Shown piece after piece: positions 19,705-28,488 of a stretch of 64,000 nt of DNA (position 1 is its first letter; each line of letters opens with the position of its first letter). The notes under the pieces were generated by a model, which saw only the letters and a program-made list of their open reading frames with translations, was not told where the DNA came from and ran no database searches. Source of the stretch: Burkholderiales bacterium PBB2 (lineage in GTDB: Bacteria > Pseudomonadota > Gammaproteobacteria > Burkholderiales > Burkholderiaceae_C); contig NKIM01000005.1 in assembly GCA_002255955.1 (NCBI GenBank), positions 62,001 through 126,000 on the forward strand, written 5' to 3'. Made by a program: the position numbers and the translations under genes.

Positions 19705-20979
19705 TCAGCGAAACAGCTGCGGGTGCTGACGTGCGTACCAACCCTCGGCCTGCTCATGCGGCAGGTTGAGGAAATCGCGGTAGCCCGGCACCCAGCGATA
19801 GGCCAGTCCGCCCAGGAACAGGCCCAGGCCGAACAGCAGGTAGATCCAGTCCACGCCCAGGCGCAGCAAGCCCAGGCCGGCAAGACCTGGCCCCAACACG
19901 CCGGCCACCTGCATCACCATCATGTTCACCGCCGTCATGCGTGAGCGAAATGCCTGCGGGATGGCCAGCATGCGGTGGGTCTGACCGACCATCTGCACGG
20001 TGGCGATGCAGGCCCCAAGCACGGCGAATCCCAGCACGATCACCACGCCCTGGTGGCTGAGGCCGATGAGCCCCATGCTCAGTCCTTCGATCAGGATGGC
20101 CGCTAGGCTGGCCCGAAAGCGGCCGATGCGCTGCGCCAGCCAGACCGAGCCGCCCAGCGAGCCCAGCAGCAGGCCGGCCGACAGGCCCGCTTCGCAAGCC
20201 CCCAGCCAGGCCCCGGACAAGCCCAGGGACTGCACCTTCAAGGGCACCAGCATGCCAATGGCCGGGCCGAAGAACACCATCACCAGAAACGACACCGTGG
20301 GCCAGCCGCGCTCCAGCGGCATCTTCCATTTGGCCGCCAGCCCGGCGCGCAGCTCGCGCAGCCAATGGCGGGCGTGCGCTTGGGGGCGCAGGGCCGGGGT
20401 CTGCACGCGCCAGGCCAGGGCCGCAGCCAGCGCCAGCAGCAAGGCATGCAACCACAGCGCTGCTGCCGTGCCGGCCAGGGCCAGCACCGCGCCACCAAGG
20501 GCCGGGCCCAGCAAGCGTCCGATGGCCTGCGCGCTCTTCTGCAGGCCCAGGCCTTCGGTCAGCTGGCTGGGCGGCAGCAGCTCCGCGACGATGCTGAAGG
20601 AGGCCGGCATGATGGCCGCCATCGCCACCACCGACAGCAGTTCCAGCGACATGACCCAGTGCAGCCGGTAGAGCCCGGCTTGGGCCAGCGAGGCCAGCAG
20701 CAGGGCTTCGAGCGCCATCAAGGCCAGGCCCCCCGAGATCAGGAGCTTTTTGTCCAGCCGGTCACCCAGCGGTGAAAGCAGGGGCAGGGCCAGGCAAGAG
20801 CCCAGCGCCAGGCCACCGGCAAACAGGGCCAGGTGCGCGGCACCGCCCTCATGCGCCACCCACCAGGGCGTGGCCACGCGCCCGACCATCAGCGACAGCA
20901 GCATCAGGGAATCACTGATCAGCAAGAGGCGGAAGGGCCCGCTGAAGGCAGCCAGGCGTCGGGCGGTCGCTTGTAACAT
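19705..20979 (-). CDS. Major facilitator superfamily transporter
   Basis: A 424-residue polytopic protein with about 12 predicted membrane helices, in the range of MFS drug/siderophore exporters (DHA3/EntS-like). The loop after helix 2 reads SPLGDRLDKKLLI, matching the MFS motif G-x-x-x-D-R. Helix-rich halves are separated by a basic loop around residues 190-215 (AHARHWLRELRAGLAAKWK). The substrate cannot be predicted. The start at 20979 (MLQATARR) is preferred to a frame extending 72 bases upstream, which would run into the divergent lipoprotein gene's control region. Confidence 0.85.
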   Translation of the reverse strand: MLQATARRLAAFSGPFRLLLISDSLMLLSLMVGRVATPWWVAHEGGAAHLALFAGGLALGSCLALPLLSPLGDRLDKKLLISGGLALMALEALLLASLAQAGLYRLHWVMSLELLSVVAMAAIMPASFSIVAELLPPSQLTEGLGLQKSAQAIGRLLGPALGGAVLALAGTAAALWLHALLLALAAALAWRVQTPALRPQAHARHWLRELRAGLAAKWKMPLERGWPTVSFLVMVFFGPAIGMLVPLKVQSLGLSGAWLGACEAGLSAGLLLGSLGGSVWLAQRIGRFRASLAAILIEGLSMGLIGLSHQGVVIVLGFAVLGACIATVQMVGQTHRMLAIPQAFRSRMTAVNMMVMQVAGVLGPGLAGLGLLRLGVDWIYLLFGLGLFLGGLAYRWVPGYRDFLNLPHEQAEGWYARQHPQLFR

Positions 20980-21049
20980 CGCGCCAGTTTGACACGCGGG
21001 GCCGGCGCGGCCGTGACCCCAAGGCCGCCACCTCGGACCACGCCACGCC

Positions 21050-23077
21050 ATGCCCCAACGCCCGATTCACACGGATTCGCACCGCCGCGCTTTCTTCGCC
21101 GCCACGGGCGGCATGGCCCTGGCGCTGGCCGCCCTGCTGGCGGGCTGCGGCGGCGGTGGGGGCGGCGGTGACAGCCCGCCTACGCCCGTGCAGCCAGTGC
21201 CGCCGGTGGCCGAGGTGCCGCCGCTGAGCAGCCAGTGCCAGAGCAACTCGATCGCCCGCCTGGCCCAGCCGGCCACGCTGCAGGCCGGGCGCAACCAGGA
21301 GCTGAGCCTCTTGGCCTGCCCCGGCCACCGCCTGAGCCAGCTGCGCTGGGAACAAAAGGAGGGCGCGGCCCTGACTACCCTGTCGGCGCGCTCGCAGGCG
21401 CTGACGCTGGAGCCCGGCGCCGCCGGCAGCCACCGTTTCGATCTCAGCTACCAGGATGAGCTGGGCCGCAACTACAGCGCCAGCCTGCCCCTGACCGTGG
21501 CGGCCGACGCCAACCCGGCGGCCTTGCGCGCGGTGCTGCGCGGCGAGCCCAGTGTTTACGCCGGCGGCAAGTTCTCGCTGCGCGCCTGGCTGCCCGGCTT
21601 GAGTGACACGGAGCTGGCCACGGCCAGCTGGCGCTGGGAGCAGCTGGAAGGGCCGACACTGAGCCTGAGCGGCGCCAGCGGCGCGCGCCTGCTGGCCACG
21701 GCGCCAGCCGCCAGCAGCGACACGCTGCTGCGTCTGCGCGCCAGCGCCGATCTCGGTGACGGCCGCAGCGCCAGCGGCGATTTCAGCCTGCTGGTGCAGG
21801 CCCTGCCACCGCTGCCAGCCAACCCCCTGTTCGGCAGCGACGAGACCCCCAGCCGCGTCTACCCCTACAAAGCCAGCAGCCCCTGGGCCGGGGCGCTGAG
21901 CGAGTGTGTCTACCACCCGGGCCTGAGCTCCAGCAACCCCAACAACCTCTGCACCCTGGGTAAGCTGCCCTTGCTGGGCAGCGCCAACAGCACGGGCACG
22001 CCGACGGTGGACGAGATCATGGACCGCGTGCTGGTCTCCAACGACTGGATGGGCGCCAACTTCGAGCGCTTTCTGCGCGAACAGGATGTGCATGGCGATT
22101 TCCGCCGCATGCTGGCCTCGGTGACGGCCGTGGTGATCGGGGGGCGGGTCCGCCCGGCGTTCTACTGGAGCGCCACCGGGGCCATCTACCTGGACGCCGC
22201 CAACCTCTGGCTGACGCCCGAGCAGCGCGACACCGTCAGCGAAACGCCCGACCCGCGCAGCGACAACGGCGCCGCGCTCAGCTTTGCCAGCCCCTGGCGC
22301 TACGTGAAGGACAACCGCCACGCCATCACCAGCCTGGCCGTGGCCAAGCGCGCCTCCCGCAGCCTGGAGGATGTGCAGAACGCGCTCGGCTCCCTGCTCT
22401 ACCACGAGCTCAGCCATGCCGGCGACTTCCTCCCGCCGCGCGTGCACGCCAGCCTGCTGGGCAGCAGCAAGCGGGTCTATGAAGCCATCCCGGCGCTGAC
22501 TGCCTCGGAACAGCTGAACCAGCGCTACCCCTTCTTCTCGCTGGAGATGCGCGGCCTGGCTCGCGTGCTGTCCTACGGCGACGCACCCACCGCCACCCAA
22601 CTCACCTACCGGCCCGAGGACGTGGTGCGCTTCTTCAGCCAGGACCGCGTCAACGACGACTACAGCTACTCCGTCGCCAGCGGCGCCGCCTTCTCGCGCG
22701 AAGACACGGCCATGCTGATCGAGGAAGCGCTGATGCAGCGACGCCTGGGCGTCTGGCGCGATTACGCCATCACCAACAAGCTCGAAGCCGGCGCCAACAG
22801 CGCCGACCTGACCGTCGTCTGGGGACAGCGCGGGCGCATCGGCGAGGCGGCCATCCGGCCGCGGCTCCAGCTGGTGCTGGCCGAGATCATGCCCTGGCTG
22901 CCGGCCGACTTTGCCGACGGCCTGGGCACGCCGCTGGCCCTGCGCCCCGGCAGCAGCTGGGGTGCCAACCTCGACCAGGCCGCCCTGCAGGCCGGCAAGA
23001 TCAAGCCGCTGAGCGCCCAGCAGCGCTACAACGAGCAGGAGCAGACCACACGCGCCCTGCTGCGTGGCAGCCGCTGA
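21050..23077 (+). CDS. Lipoprotein with HExxH metallopeptidase-like motif
   Basis: A 675-residue exported protein. The N-terminus has RR followed by a hydrophobic stretch and a lipobox ending in LLAGC (Cys near 33), then a Gly-rich and Pro-rich linker, so lipidation is likely. Residues about 60-260 look like two Ig/PKD-like beta domains (RWEQKEGAALTTLS and RWEQLEGPTLSLSG share a pattern). The C-terminal half is not recognised, but it holds HELSH (His452-Glu453-x-x-His456), the zinc-binding HExxH signature, in LLYHELSHAGDFLPP. A secreted zinc peptidase is plausible; the third zinc ligand was not identified. It is divergent from the MFS gene. Confidence 0.75.
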   Translation: MPQRPIHTDSHRRAFFAATGGMALALAALLAGCGGGGGGGDSPPTPVQPVPPVAEVPPLSSQCQSNSIARLAQPATLQAGRNQELSLLACPGHRLSQLRWEQKEGAALTTLSARSQALTLEPGAAGSHRFDLSYQDELGRNYSASLPLTVAADANPAALRAVLRGEPSVYAGGKFSLRAWLPGLSDTELATASWRWEQLEGPTLSLSGASGARLLATAPAASSDTLLRLRASADLGDGRSASGDFSLLVQALPPLPANPLFGSDETPSRVYPYKASSPWAGALSECVYHPGLSSSNPNNLCTLGKLPLLGSANSTGTPTVDEIMDRVLVSNDWMGANFERFLREQDVHGDFRRMLASVTAVVIGGRVRPAFYWSATGAIYLDAANLWLTPEQRDTVSETPDPRSDNGAALSFASPWRYVKDNRHAITSLAVAKRASRSLEDVQNALGSLLYHELSHAGDFLPPRVHASLLGSSKRVYEAIPALTASEQLNQRYPFFSLEMRGLARVLSYGDAPTATQLTYRPEDVVRFFSQDRVNDDYSYSVASGAAFSREDTAMLIEEALMQRRLGVWRDYAITNKLEAGANSADLTVVWGQRGRIGEAAIRPRLQLVLAEIMPWLPADFADGLGTPLALRPGSSWGANLDQAALQAGKIKPLSAQQRYNEQEQTTRALLRGSR

Positions 23078-23089
23078 GGCCTGCGAGCC

Positions 23090-23902
23090 TCAAAAGGTGT
23101 AGCCCAGGCCGACCAGCACGGTCGGTGCGCCCTTGCGCTCGACCAGCGGGCTCTTGGCCGCATCGCCGAGCACGCGGTGGTAGCTGGCATTGGCCATCAG
23201 GCTCATGGAATCGCTGAGCTTGTAGCGGGCCGACAGGCCGAGGTCGGCGCCGTAGAGGCCGGCCTTGGGGTGGAACTCCTTGAAAGACGTGGCCGCCGCC
23301 TGGGCCGCGCTCACGCCGTAATAGGACTGCAGATAGCGCGTGTCGGCAAAGCCGAGCGACACCTCGGCGCCCAGCTCCAGCGGGCCGCTGGCCAGCAAGG
23401 GCAGGCTGCTGCCGAAGCTGGCCAGGGTGCCGCCATGGCCTTGCTTGCCCAGCGCCGTCTTCAGCTCGAAGTTCAGCGGCAGACCCAGGCCGCTCCAGCT
23501 GCCGGCGACGCCCAGCTCGCCACTGGCCTTGATCTTGCCCATGCCGCGTAGGCGGTCGCTGCCGCTCTGGCCCAGAAAACCCTTGACCTTGTGGTCCTCG
23601 CGCCCGGCATCGGCGCCCAGGGTCAGCGCAAATTGAAAGTCAGGCCGCTCGACCGCCCAGTAGCGCAGGCCACCAAGGGTGGAGGCTTCGAACGCCCCCT
23701 TGCGGTAGCGCAGATCGGGCAGCAGCACGGCATGGCTGCGGCTTTCCTTGGCGCCGACGTACGTGGGGCTGTACGCCGCACCGGCGCCGATGAAGCCGTG
23801 AAAGCCCTCGGTCGGCGCCGGCTCGGCGGCGCGGACGCCACCGGTGACGGCCAGGAGCAGCGCACTGCAGGCAAGGGACAAAGGGAGCGAAAGGGATTTC
23901 AT
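23090..23902 (-). CDS. MipA/OmpV family outer-membrane protein
   Basis: A 270-residue beta-barrel protein with a Sec signal peptide (cleavage near VRAAE). GFIGAGAAYSPTYVGAKESRS and LPDLRYRKGAFEAS are typical of MipA/OmpV proteins, and the terminal GLGYTF ends in Phe as expected for an outer-membrane barrel. Family members have been linked to murein-hydrolase scaffolding (MipA) and to osmotic or antibiotic responses; the role here is not evident. ATG 23902 is chosen because MKSLSLPLSLACSALLL gives a clean signal peptide. It converges on the lipoprotein gene with a 12-base gap. Confidence 0.88.
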   Translation of the reverse strand: MKSLSLPLSLACSALLLAVTGGVRAAEPAPTEGFHGFIGAGAAYSPTYVGAKESRSHAVLLPDLRYRKGAFEASTLGGLRYWAVERPDFQFALTLGADAGREDHKVKGFLGQSGSDRLRGMGKIKASGELGVAGSWSGLGLPLNFELKTALGKQGHGGTLASFGSSLPLLASGPLELGAEVSLGFADTRYLQSYYGVSAAQAAATSFKEFHPKAGLYGADLGLSARYKLSDSMSLMANASYHRVLGDAAKSPLVERKGAPTVLVGLGYTF

Positions 23903-24046
23903 GGAACAGGTCAGCACCGCAGTGCCCGGTAGTCAGTAACGGGCGAACTGTGCGCATGCACGACCTGCGAGGCCAGCGCAAAGCGCGAAGACGCAGGCCC
24001 TGCATCGCCCGGGAGCGGGGCGCACACCGTGGTGCCAAACAGGCCA

Positions 24047-24235
24047 TCACTTCCCGCACATGCCAGGCGTCAGCGCGGCCACCCGGGCGTAGGCGCCATC
24101 ACGCAGCAATCCATCGCGCAGGGTGGGCAGCTCGCCCTGGCTATCCTGGCCGCGCTGGGCGCAAAAAAGCCCGCTGACCTCGGCACCGCAGTTGCGGCAA
24201 CGGGTGAGCGGGCTGACGCCGCTGGCGGCTTCGGC
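24047..24235 (-). pseudogene. Remnant of a zinc-ribbon protein
   Basis: Between the ABC operon and mipA-like gene, a 62-codon minus-strand frame bounded by two stops and lacking an ATG encodes TRCRNCGAEVSGLFCAQRGQ. This resembles a CxxCG-x8-CxxCGQ zinc ribbon as found at the N-terminus of DUF3667-type proteins, but the last Cys has become Arg. The rest (LPTLRDGLLRDGAYARVAAL) is not recognised. It is best read as a decayed fragment. The inverted repeat listed as a terminator overlaps it. Confidence 0.4.
24163..24214 (-). terminator. Possible terminator of the ABC operon
   Basis: On the minus strand AGCCCGCT (24214-24207) pairs with AGCGGGCT (24175-24168) across a 31-base loop, followed by six T. 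It lies about 50 bases past the ATPase stop. The long loop and overlap with the zinc-ribbon remnant lower confidence. Confidence 0.4.
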
Positions 24236-24266
24236 CTACGGGGTAGCGCCGGGCTGCAGCGCCTCC

Positions 24267-25967
24267 TCAGGCGGCGGCTGAGACCGGGGCCTCGCCCTGG
24301 TAGCCGCGCGGCACCGCGCCGAGCAGGCGGCGGGTGTACTCCTGCTTTGGGGCATTGAGCAGGGCCTGGGTCTCGTTCTGCTCGACCACATCGCCGTTCT
24401 GCATCACCAGCACCTCGTCGGAGATGAACTTCACCACGGCCAGGTCATGGCTGATGAAGACATAGCTGAGGCCGAACTCGTCCTGCAGGTCTTTCAGCAG
24501 ATTGAGCACCTGGGCCTGCACCGACACGTCCAGCGCCGACACGGCTTCGTCCAGCACCAGCACCTCGGGGTTGAGAGTCAGGCAGCGGGCGATGGCAATG
24601 CGCTGACGCTGGCCGCCCGAGAACTCGTGCGGGTACTTGTTCAGCACCGTGTCGTCCAGGCCCACCTTCTTGAGCAGGGCGCTGGCGCGGGCCAGGCGGT
24701 CCTCGTGGTCCTTGCCGATCTTGTGGATCTCCATCGGCTCGACCAGGGTCTGGCCGATGGTGAAGCGCGGGTTCAGCGAGGCATACGGGTTCTGGAACAC
24801 GACCTGGATGCGGCGGCGCATCTTCTGCCAGTCGTTGCCGCTCATCTTGAGCAGGTCCTTGCCTTCGAACAGCACCTCGCCGCCGGTGGGCTCGTGCAAG
24901 CGCAGCAGGGTCAGGCCCATGGTGGTCTTGCCGGAGCCGGACTCGCCCACCACGCCCAGGGTGTAACCCCTGCGCAGCTTGAAGCTGACCTGCTTGACGG
25001 CCTTGAACTCTTTCTTGCTGAACAGGCCGGCCTTGAAATAGAAGCTCTTCTGCAGGCCGCGCGCTTCCAGGATGACCGGGGCGTTCGGGTCCTTGGCCTT
25101 GCCCACGGCCTGGGCGCGGACCTCGCCCTTTTGCGCGGCGATGTGGTCGTCGATGACCATCAGGCGCGCCGGGTTCTCGCTCAGCGAAGGGCGGCAGGCC
25201 AGCAAGGCCTTGGTGTAGCTGTCCTTGGGGGCGCTGAAGATCTCGGCCACGGGGGCCTTCTCGCGGATCTCGCCGTGGCGCATCACCACCACCTGGTCGG
25301 AGATCTCACCCACCACGCCCAGGTCGTGCGAGATGAACAAGAGGCTCATCTTGTGCGTCTCTTTGAGCTTGGCCATCAGCTCCATGACCTGGCGCTGGAT
25401 GGTCACGTCCAGGGCCGTGGTCGGCTCATCGGCGATCAAGAGCTTGGGGCTGCAGGCCAGGGCCACGGCAATCATCACGCGCTGCTGCTGGCCGCCGGAC
25501 ATCTCGTGCGGGTAGGCCTTCAGGCGGCGCTTGGGCTCGGGGATGCCCACTTCATTGAGCAGCTCCTCGGCGCGCACCAGGGCCTGCTTGCGGCTCATGC
25601 CCATGTGCTTGATCAGGGGCTCCATGATCTGGTCGGCCACGGTGAAGACCGGGTTCAGCGAGGTCATGGGGTCCTGGAACACGCAAGCGATGTCGCGGCC
25701 GCGGATGGCTTGCAGCTCGGGCAGCGAGGTCTGCAGCAGGTCACGCCCCTGGAACAGGATCTTGCCCTGACGCTCGGCATTGCTGGGCAGCAGGTTGAGG
25801 ATGGACATGGCCGTGACCGACTTGCCCGAGCCCGACTCGCCCACCAGGGCGACCGTCGAGTTCTCGGGGATGTCGAAGCTGATGCCCTTGACGGCCAGCG
25901 CGCGTTGCATCTGGCCGTTCACCTTGCCCATGCGGAAGGCGACCTTGAGGTCTTGAATTGAAAGCAT
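24267..25967 (-). CDS. Peptide-type ABC transporter, duplicated ATP-binding protein
   Basis: A 566-residue protein with two complete OppD/OppF-type ATPase modules in one chain, as in YejF or GsiA. Module 1 (residues 1 to about 265) has Walker A GESGSGKSVT, signature SGGQQQRV and Walker B LLIADEPTTALD. Module 2 (about 300-566) has GESGSGKTTMG, SGGQRQRIAIARCL and VLVLDEAVSALD; note DEAVSALD in place of the more usual DEPTSALD. It is third in the leftward operon after two permease genes, 123 bases downstream of the second; that gap has a small GCCAGC/GCTGGC hairpin. It should power uptake of peptides or similar solutes bound by the neighbouring receptors. Confidence 0.93.
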   Translation of the reverse strand: MLSIQDLKVAFRMGKVNGQMQRALAVKGISFDIPENSTVALVGESGSGKSVTAMSILNLLPSNAERQGKILFQGRDLLQTSLPELQAIRGRDIACVFQDPMTSLNPVFTVADQIMEPLIKHMGMSRKQALVRAEELLNEVGIPEPKRRLKAYPHEMSGGQQQRVMIAVALACSPKLLIADEPTTALDVTIQRQVMELMAKLKETHKMSLLFISHDLGVVGEISDQVVVMRHGEIREKAPVAEIFSAPKDSYTKALLACRPSLSENPARLMVIDDHIAAQKGEVRAQAVGKAKDPNAPVILEARGLQKSFYFKAGLFSKKEFKAVKQVSFKLRRGYTLGVVGESGSGKTTMGLTLLRLHEPTGGEVLFEGKDLLKMSGNDWQKMRRRIQVVFQNPYASLNPRFTIGQTLVEPMEIHKIGKDHEDRLARASALLKKVGLDDTVLNKYPHEFSGGQRQRIAIARCLTLNPEVLVLDEAVSALDVSVQAQVLNLLKDLQDEFGLSYVFISHDLAVVKFISDEVLVMQNGDVVEQNETQALLNAPKQEYTRRLLGAVPRGYQGEAPVSAAA

Positions 25968-26090
25968 GTGTGCCCCTCGTTCAGCGAGTACGCTGACCGG
26001 TCCCCCGAGGGGACGCCAGCCAGCAGGCTGGCATGACGGGCCGGCTTGGGGCGGCCCGGCGCTCGGCCCGGATAGTCAACAACGGTCCCA

Positions 26091-27155
26091 TCACTCGAGA
26101 CCTCTCAATTTCGGGTCCAGCGCATCGCGCAAGGCATCGGTGAACAGCGCAAACGCCGTCACGAACACGGCCATCAGGGCGGTCACCGCCGCCAGCTGCC
26201 ACCAGTAGCCGAGGATCAGCTCGCTTTGCGATTCGCTCAGCATGGTGCCCCAGGAGACCTGGTCCACGCCCACACCCAGGCCCAGATAGGACAGGATGAC
26301 CTCGCTCTTGATGAAGCTCACCACATGCAGGCTCAGCTGCACCAGGGCCACGTGCGAGACATTGGGCAGGATGTGCTTGAACATGCGCGAGTAGCGCGAG
26401 GCGCCGATGGCCTCGGCCGAGCGCACGTACTCGCGCACCGAGTGCTTCATGAACTCGGCGCGGATCAGGCGGTAGATGCCGGGCCAGCCGGCCAGGCCCA
26501 GAATCATCACCACCGACATCACGCCCTTGCCGAAGATCACGGCGAAGGCAAAGATCAGCAGGATGCTGGGGATGGCGGTGAAGACGTTGTAGAGCCACTC
26601 GAGGAAGTCGCCGATCTTGCCGCCGAAGAAGCCCGAGATCGCGCCCAGCACCGTGCCGATGATGGTGGCCACCACGGCCGCCAGCACGCCCACCAGGATG
26701 GAGACTTCCGCGCCCTTGATCACCTTGGCCAGCACGTCGCGGCCCAGGCGGTCACCGCCCAGGGGCAGGGTCTCGGCCTTGACCACCTCTTCGGTCTTGA
26801 ACTGGCTGGCGCGCTCTTCCCATTCCTTGTACTTGGGCGCCAGCGGGTCGATGTCGCTGAGGTCGACATTGGGGCCCTTGGGCTGGGCGATCACGCCGGT
26901 GGCTTCGGCCGGGGCCGGGCCCATGAAGGTCGGCGGCGCATTGGGCACGCCTACTTCCTTCTGCCAGTTCTTGGCCAGCAGGCCGCTGGCCGAGGCGATC
27001 ACCATCAAGAGGAAGACCGCGACGATGGCCATGGAGACCATGCCCACCTTGTCGGCCTTCATGCGGCGCCAGGAGGCGGCCCAGACGCCTTCGGACTTCT
27101 GAGCCTTGTTGTTGCCGGATGCGGCGGGGGTCGGAGAAGACATCACTGCACTCAT
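26091..27155 (-). CDS. Peptide-type ABC transporter permease, DppC/YejE type
   Basis: A 354-residue inner-membrane permease. An N-terminal helix (about residues 38-60) is followed by a periplasmic segment of about 70 residues, then five helices of BPD_transp_1 type. The GGDRLGRDVLAKVIKGAEVSL-like block and the EAIGASRYSRMFKHILPNV coupling helix (EAA loop) are typical of DppC/OppC. The long periplasmic insertion is as in YejE-like members. Its ATG overlaps the stop of the upstream permease gene (ATGA, 27155-27152), so the two are translationally coupled. Confidence 0.92.
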   Translation of the reverse strand: MSAVMSSPTPAASGNNKAQKSEGVWAASWRRMKADKVGMVSMAIVAVFLLMVIASASGLLAKNWQKEVGVPNAPPTFMGPAPAEATGVIAQPKGPNVDLSDIDPLAPKYKEWEERASQFKTEEVVKAETLPLGGDRLGRDVLAKVIKGAEVSILVGVLAAVVATIIGTVLGAISGFFGGKIGDFLEWLYNVFTAIPSILLIFAFAVIFGKGVMSVVMILGLAGWPGIYRLIRAEFMKHSVREYVRSAEAIGASRYSRMFKHILPNVSHVALVQLSLHVVSFIKSEVILSYLGLGVGVDQVSWGTMLSESQSELILGYWWQLAAVTALMAVFVTAFALFTDALRDALDPKLRGLE

Positions 27156-28090
27156 TTCAGCACCACGCGCGGGTCGACCAGCTTGTACAGCACGTCGGTG
27201 ATCAGGTTCACCACCATGGTCAGGAAGGCGATGTAGATGGCAAACGCCTGGATGACCGGGTAATCGCTGCGGTTCACGGCCAGCAGGATCTCGCGGCCCA
27301 GACCCGGGATGGAGAAGAACACCTCGAGCAGGAAGCTGCCGACGAACACGCCCGGCAGAGCCACCGAGATGTTGGTCATGATGGGGATCATGGCGTTGCG
27401 CAGCACATGCTTGAGCAGGATGGTGCGCTCGGTCATGCCCTTGGCGCGCGCCGTGCGCACATAGTCATGCCCGATCTCGTCGAGGAAGAAGGTGCGATAG
27501 AGGCGGGTGTAGGGCGCAATCGCCACCGCCACCGCCACCATGATGGGCAGGGGCGCGTAGGTGGTGAGGTTGGTCCAGACGCTGTCGGTCCAGCCCTGCA
27601 CCGGGAACCAGCCCAAGCGGAAGGCGAACACATACTGGCCCACGATCACGTAAACCAGCAGCGAGATCGACACCGCCACCGTGCTCAGGATCATGACCGT
27701 GCGGTCGGTCAGGCTGCCGCGCACGGCGGCCACGGCCAGGGCGAAAGGAATCGCCAGCGAGACCTCCAGGATCAGGATGGGCAGCATCACCGTCAGCGTG
27801 GCCGGCAGGCGGCTGCTGAAGAGGTTGGCCACCGATTCATTGGTCGCCCAGCTCTTGCCCCAGTCGAAGGTGACGATCTGCTTGAGGAAGATCCACAGCT
27901 GCTCCCAGACCGGCTTGTTCAGGCCCAGCTGTTCGCGGATCGCGTTGATCTGCTCGGGGCTGGCGTTGAGGCCGCCCATGATTTCGGCGGGATCGCCACC
28001 GAAGTACTTGAAGAGGAAAAACACCAGCAGCACGACACCGAGCAGAGTCGGAATCATTTGCCACAAGCGCCTGAGCAGGTATGCCGCCAT
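27152..28090 (-). CDS. Peptide-type ABC transporter permease, DppB/YejB type
   Basis: A 312-residue permease beginning MAAYLLRRLWQMIPTLLG, the standard DppB/OppB N-terminus, with six predicted helices. The EAA-loop block YVRTARAKGMTERTILLKHVLRNAMIP is the coupling helix to the ATPase. It also has the usual periplasmic stretch with the QLGLNKPVWEQ motif. It is the first gene of the leftward three-gene operon and stands back to back with the five receptor genes. The frame extends 39 bases further upstream, but ATG 28090 matches the family N-terminus. Confidence 0.93.
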   Translation of the reverse strand: MAAYLLRRLWQMIPTLLGVVLLVFFLFKYFGGDPAEIMGGLNASPEQINAIREQLGLNKPVWEQLWIFLKQIVTFDWGKSWATNESVANLFSSRLPATLTVMLPILILEVSLAIPFALAVAAVRGSLTDRTVMILSTVAVSISLLVYVIVGQYVFAFRLGWFPVQGWTDSVWTNLTTYAPLPIMVAVAVAIAPYTRLYRTFFLDEIGHDYVRTARAKGMTERTILLKHVLRNAMIPIMTNISVALPGVFVGSFLLEVFFSIPGLGREILLAVNRSDYPVIQAFAIYIAFLTMVVNLITDVLYKLVDPRVVLK

Positions 28091-28488
28091 TGCTGTCGGG
28101 CTCCAGTTAACGCGTCGTCGGTTGGACAAAAGAAACCCCGCACGCGGGTGGCGGACGGGGTTTGCGGGAAAAGTTGCGCGAGTCTAAGCGAAGCCAGGGC
28201 CGGTTTTCACGGCATTTGCCCTGAGCGCCCCATGGATTGGGGCTTTCGGCAGCCGCGCCCCTCAGGGCATGCGCGCAAATCGCACCACCGGACTGGGCGA
28301 AAATTGCAGCAAGTGATGCGCGATCTGCATGACCCCGCTGTGACACCACATCGTCCACAGGCCCTAGACTGCGCAACTTTGCGCGCGCCCTCGTCTGTCA
28401 CCCTGCCCCATCCCGGCATGGGGCGCGCCGGATGATGCCCCGTGGGCGCCGCCGGAGATCCCTTGGCGCCCCGAGACCTTTACTGAGC
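28091..28488. promoter_or_regulatory. Divergent promoter region of the ABC operon and receptor array
   Basis: A 398-base region without a gene. Toward the receptor side it has a -10-like TAGACT (28365-28370) preceded by GTGACA (28340-28345, a long 19-base spacer), and immediately after it a dyad GCGCAA/TTGCGC (28371-28384) that could be an operator. The sequence CTAGACT followed by CGC recurs upstream of the second receptor gene (30484-30490). These assignments are by eye. Confidence 0.35.
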
